DNA of 64,000 nucleotides. Origin: Campylobacteraceae bacterium. Its GTDB lineage: Bacteria; Campylobacterota; Campylobacteria; Campylobacterales; Sulfurovaceae. The stretch lies in NCBI GenBank assembly GCA_027065385.1, contig JAMOOP010000130.1, positions 20,028 to 84,027 of the forward strand. Reading direction: 5' to 3'. The position numbers and the translations under genes were made by a program. Below the pieces are notes generated by a model. That model did no database searches. It had not been told where the DNA came from and worked only from the letters and a program-made list of their open reading frames with translations. Below, one piece after another: positions 60,503-64,000 of this stretch (position 1 is its first letter; each line of letters opens with the position of its first letter).

Positions 60503-62188
60503 CTATCCAAATATCTTTTTAAGTATTGGACTCTCTTTCTCCTCACCACATAGTGCATAATATAGTTCATAAACATTAGATGCTATAAGTTCTATCTCCT
60601 CTTTACTTCTTTTATCACAGGCAAATAGTATTTTATCGTTTATCTGAAGAGGTCTATTTCTTGGTAGCAGTATCTCTTCATTCTTTCTATGAATAAGAAG
60701 TGGTACAATTTTATTATTTTTTTTCCAATCACTTAAGGAGTGAAGTAGAACATCTACTGTTATCTCTTTTCCATCTAAAAGTTCATGGTAGATAGCATAA
60801 CTCTCTTGTTCATTAATTCTTAATGCTGTTATTATAGGATTTACTCCAATATTTCTTCTTAGTAGTTTAACTAAAGTTTCAGCCCAAATATCATCTTTTT
60901 TTAGAATAAGTTTTAAAAAACGGTGTTTTAGTGGTTTACTTAGTGCTAAAGATGTTTTATTTATAAGTATCTTTTCTATTATAAAGACCCAATCAATTTT
61001 TGCGGCTTGAAAAATACTTATCTCTTGTACTGTATTTTCTCTGGCAATTAGATAAAGATTAGGATTTATTTTTTTTGCTGTTATCATAATAGATAAGTTA
61101 GATATATCATTTTGTGTACCAACAATAAGAGCAACAGCTTTTTTTATTCCTGCATCTATTAGAATATCTTTATCATCAGGATTTGCTCTAATAAATTTTT
61201 TACTCTCTATCATTTGATGACTTGCTATTCTTTTTTCATCAATAAAGACATAGTCTAAATTATGTTTTTCAAATTTTTCTTTTAAAATTCTACCAAATCG
61301 TCCATAACCACAAACTATATATTTACCCTTTGGTAAAAACATAGCTTTATCCATTAAATCACTATTTCCATAAATCCAATTTTCAAGTACTAATACATTT
61401 GGAGAACTTAAAGCAATATCTAATCTTTTTGCAAAAATCTCAAAAGGATTAAGAGCTTTTGCAATATCTGTATCTAAAATACTAACGGTAATATCTCTAA
61501 AAGTTGATTTTGCTACCACTTTGACTTTTGGATTTAAAAATTTAGTTAAAATTGATACTTTAAGATTATCCTCTTCATTATTGAATAGTGAGACAATAGC
61601 TTTACAGTTAGAGCGTAAAATACCTGCATCTTGAAGAGTCTCGGCTAGAAGAGCATTTCCTACCATTACAGGAACATCATAATTTGACTCTTCTAATAAA
61701 AAGTGGCTAATTTTATCTTCATCTTCATCTATTAAAACAGCCTCTATATTTACTGAATGAAATCTTTTAATAATCTCTGCATTAACATAGGTATAACCTA
61801 GTACAATAACAAAATCATTGGAGATAGTTTGTACCTGTTTTCGAAATCTACTTTTCATCATCTCAAATTTTAAAGTTTTATCAGTAACAGCAGAGACTAA
61901 AGCTCCAATACCATAAAACCAACCAACAACAGTAATATATATACATACTGCAACCCAAAGCCTTTGAGTATAGGTAAAAGTGTAAGGGGCTTCTCCAAAT
62001 CCAATGGTTGAAGCCATATATGATACAAAATAGAAAGCATCAAAAAAGGTCAAATGATAAACTTTGCCATTATCGTCCATACCAGGTATTAGTACCATTC
62101 CAAGTATTGCTATAGAATAGGTAACAATAATAACTAAAAGTGGTGTTCTTAACTTTTGTAAAATAATCCAAATAGCATTATTATTCAT
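60503..62188 (-). CDS. two-TM K+ channel with TrkA-N/RCK domains
   Basis: Pore-like YMASTIGFGEAPYTFT; two Rossmann segments (FVIVLGYTYVNAEIIKRF; YIVCGYGRFGRILKEKF). Confidence 0.85.
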   Translation of the reverse strand: MNNNAIWIILQKLRTPLLVIIVTYSIAILGMVLIPGMDDNGKVYHLTFFDAFYFVSYMASTIGFGEAPYTFTYTQRLWVAVCIYITVVGWFYGIGALVSAVTDKTLKFEMMKSRFRKQVQTISNDFVIVLGYTYVNAEIIKRFHSVNIEAVLIDEDEDKISHFLLEESNYDVPVMVGNALLAETLQDAGILRSNCKAIVSLFNNEEDNLKVSILTKFLNPKVKVVAKSTFRDITVSILDTDIAKALNPFEIFAKRLDIALSSPNVLVLENWIYGNSDLMDKAMFLPKGKYIVCGYGRFGRILKEKFEKHNLDYVFIDEKRIASHQMIESKKFIRANPDDKDILIDAGIKKAVALIVGTQNDISNLSIMITAKKINPNLYLIARENTVQEISIFQAAKIDWVFIIEKILINKTSLALSKPLKHRFLKLILKKDDIWAETLVKLLRRNIGVNPIITALRINEQESYAIYHELLDGKEITVDVLLHSLSDWKKNNKIVPLLIHRKNEEILLPRNRPLQINDKILFACDKRSKEEIELIASNVYELYYALCGEEKESPILKKIFG

Positions 62189-62192
62189 AATA

Positions 62193-62570
62193 CTACCTTT
62201 TAGACTTTAGTGTTTCACCTATATATAAAATAACAGATGTAATATTGGCTAAGAGAGCCCCACCTGATAAAGAGATAATTGCAGCAAATGCCTCAACATC
62301 AACAATAGAAAGATACTCTGTAACAGTCCATACTACAACAGCAGAGAGTAGTTGAATATCTGCAACTAAACTTGTAGCTAATAAAACAGCTCCTAATTGA
62401 GTTTTATCTCCAATTTTTAAAACTGTAGATATAAGACTAACAACTAATGCAACAAATAACTCATAAACACTATGAAGTTCAGGATTATCTATGTCTCCAT
62501 AAAAGAAACCAAAATTAATTGTCATTGCCAAAATAAAAAAGAAACCTGATACCACTTTTTGTAAGTTCAT
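62193..62570 (-). CDS. small multi-TM protein of unknown function in K+ channel operon
   Basis: Four hydrophobic segments; four nt upstream of the channel gene. Confidence 0.6.
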   Translation of the reverse strand: MNLQKVVSGFFFILAMTINFGFFYGDIDNPELHSVYELFVALVVSLISTVLKIGDKTQLGAVLLATSLVADIQLLSAVVVWTVTEYLSIVDVEAFAAIISLSGGALLANITSVILYIGETLKSKR

Positions 62571-62698
62571 AAACTCTCCAACCCTGATTATATTATTTAA
62601 TAGATTATATTAAATTTTGTCTTAATAAAAGAGCTTAATAACTATTTTTTTTGGCAATTTTTTATTATTATATACTTTATAATGTAATGTTTAAATTT

Positions 62699-63091
62699 TT
62701 AATCTATTGGCTCCATTAAAGTTTCAATAATATCAGTCATAGTTAAAATACCTTTTAACTCATTATTATCTAATATAAGTATTCTTTTTATACTATTTTT
62801 TATCATCATTTGTGAAGCGTATTTAATATCTAGCTTTGCAGATACAGATATGGCAGGGGTTGAGGCTATATCATAAACATTAAGCAAATCAATATCTCCA
62901 TCTTCTGCTACAATACTTTGTAGAATATTCTTAAAAGTAATTAAACCATAAGCACCATGAGGGTTTACTTTATCAACAATAATAGAGCGAATACTATTTT
63001 TTTTCATTAGCTCTAAAGCCTCTCTTACTGTTGCCATAGGTGAGATTTTAATTAATTTATCTGCTGGGGTCATAATATTTTCTACTAACAT
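62699..63091 (-). CDS. CBS-domain pair protein
   Basis: VENIMTPADKLIKISPMATVREALELMKKNSIRSIIVDK..ILDNNELKGILTMTDII. Confidence 0.88.
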   Translation of the reverse strand: MLVENIMTPADKLIKISPMATVREALELMKKNSIRSIIVDKVNPHGAYGLITFKNILQSIVAEDGDIDLLNVYDIASTPAISVSAKLDIKYASQMMIKNSIKRILILDNNELKGILTMTDIIETLMEPID

Positions 63092-63103
63092 CTTTATCCT
63101 CCG

Positions 63104-63454
63104 TTATAGCATTGTTTTAATATTATTTTCAAATTTGTGTAGCTCGTCCGTATCAAGACCCGATACATGACTCAATGGAAATGTAAAAAGTATATTACCA
63201 CTTTTATTGTTTTTTATATCAAGTTTATCTCGTAAAGCTTTCATTACAGTTAAAGATAATCTTTTAGGTAAAATAAAGAGTAATAGAGAGACATTCTCCT
63301 CTAATGTTAAGCCAAAAAATACCTTTTTCTCCTCTAAACCAATATTTTTACCGTGAATAATGGTAACACCACCTGCACCTGCCTCTTTAGCAGTATCTAT
63401 GGCTTTCTCTTCATCTTTATCTTGAATAATAGCCACTAATGCTGTAAATTTCAT
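63104..63454 (-). CDS. PII-like signalling protein
   Basis: AGAGGVTIIHGKN-type core and ferredoxin-like pattern. Confidence 0.65.
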   Translation of the reverse strand: MKFTALVAIIQDKDEEKAIDTAKEAGAGGVTIIHGKNIGLEEKKVFFGLTLEENVSLLLFILPKRLSLTVMKALRDKLDIKNNKSGNILFTFPLSHVSGLDTDELHKFENNIKTML

Positions 63455-63788
63455 ACTTTACTCCTTTTTAATCTTTTTTGTCTTAAATATTTATCTCAAT
63501 AGTAGCAAAAAATAATGATATTTAAGAAATAAAGCTATAAATATACTCCTACTTTAATCTATATATAATAAAAAAACGCTATAATTTCACATATTATAAC
63601 AAAAAAGATGTTTTTTTATGATAAAAATATTAATATTAGCACGAGATTTAGGCATTCATCGTAATACTTTGTATACTTAGAACAAAGAAAGTAAGATAAA
63701 ATTCATAAAAGTCAATAAATTAAATTATGTAACTTATAAAACTTATAGTAGTATTATAAATAAAAAATAATTTTAAAAAGCAAAAAAA

Positions 63789-64000
63789 ATGATATTTAAA
63801 AAGATAAAAGAGGTCATTACCAAATTTTTTTATCCTGACAATTTAAATCAAAAAAAAGAGAAAGAGATATTTAATAAAGCATTTCAATTAAGATTAGTTA
63901 AAAACTATATATCAGAGATACTTTTTAAGGATTTGGATAAATATAAAGAGTATTCCAAGGTTGATTTAATAAAAGAGTTGGCTTCAACTATAAGCAACCC
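63789..64000 (+). CDS. hypothetical protein, N-terminal part (runs off the window)
   Basis: Open from ATG at 63789 to the window end (MIFKKIKEVITKFFYPDNLNQKKEKEIFNKAF..). Confidence 0.5.
   Translation, partial: MIFKKIKEVITKFFYPDNLNQKKEKEIFNKAFQLRLVKNYISEILFKDLDKYKEYSKVDLIKELASTISN

Overview
This is an AT-rich, gene-dense bacterial chromosomal window. Gene content points to Campylobacterota/Epsilonproteobacteria: an HsrA/HP1043-like orphan regulator, a cts-type competence/T2SS cluster, and ppiD-ftsA-ftsZ synteny. Most of it is housekeeping: dsbD, rny, cmoB, aspC, ribBA, a Gln/fMet/Gln/fMet/Gly tRNA array, aspS, adk, a competence cluster, acpS, ftsZ, ftsA, ppiD-like, bioA, a SWIM/SNF2 helicase, rsmH, and a K+ channel with CBS and PII-like genes. 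The most interesting stretch is about 20.7-37.5 kb. It encodes a complete Mrp-antiporter-linked group-4-hydrogenase-like (Mbx/MBS-like) membrane complex with two different antiporter-like large subunits. In its 'catalytic' NuoD-like subunit, both CxxC metal motifs read as CxxE (C-V-P-E and C-P-P-E), so this is probably not a hydrogenase. The operon is broken by two co-oriented blocks of defence-type genes on either side of the NuoB-like gene. The first is a C5-methyltransferase fused in frame to an Eco47II-like restriction endonuclease. The second is a 1444-aa sacsin-like (Hsp90-type) ATPase with a DUF3883 nuclease-like C-terminus, followed by a DUF1016/PDDEXK protein. An 11-bp direct repeat (TAATATCTAAA) lies exactly at the stop codons on both sides of the NuoB-like gene. 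Function and family calls are from reading the sequence and remembered family motifs; no database search was run.
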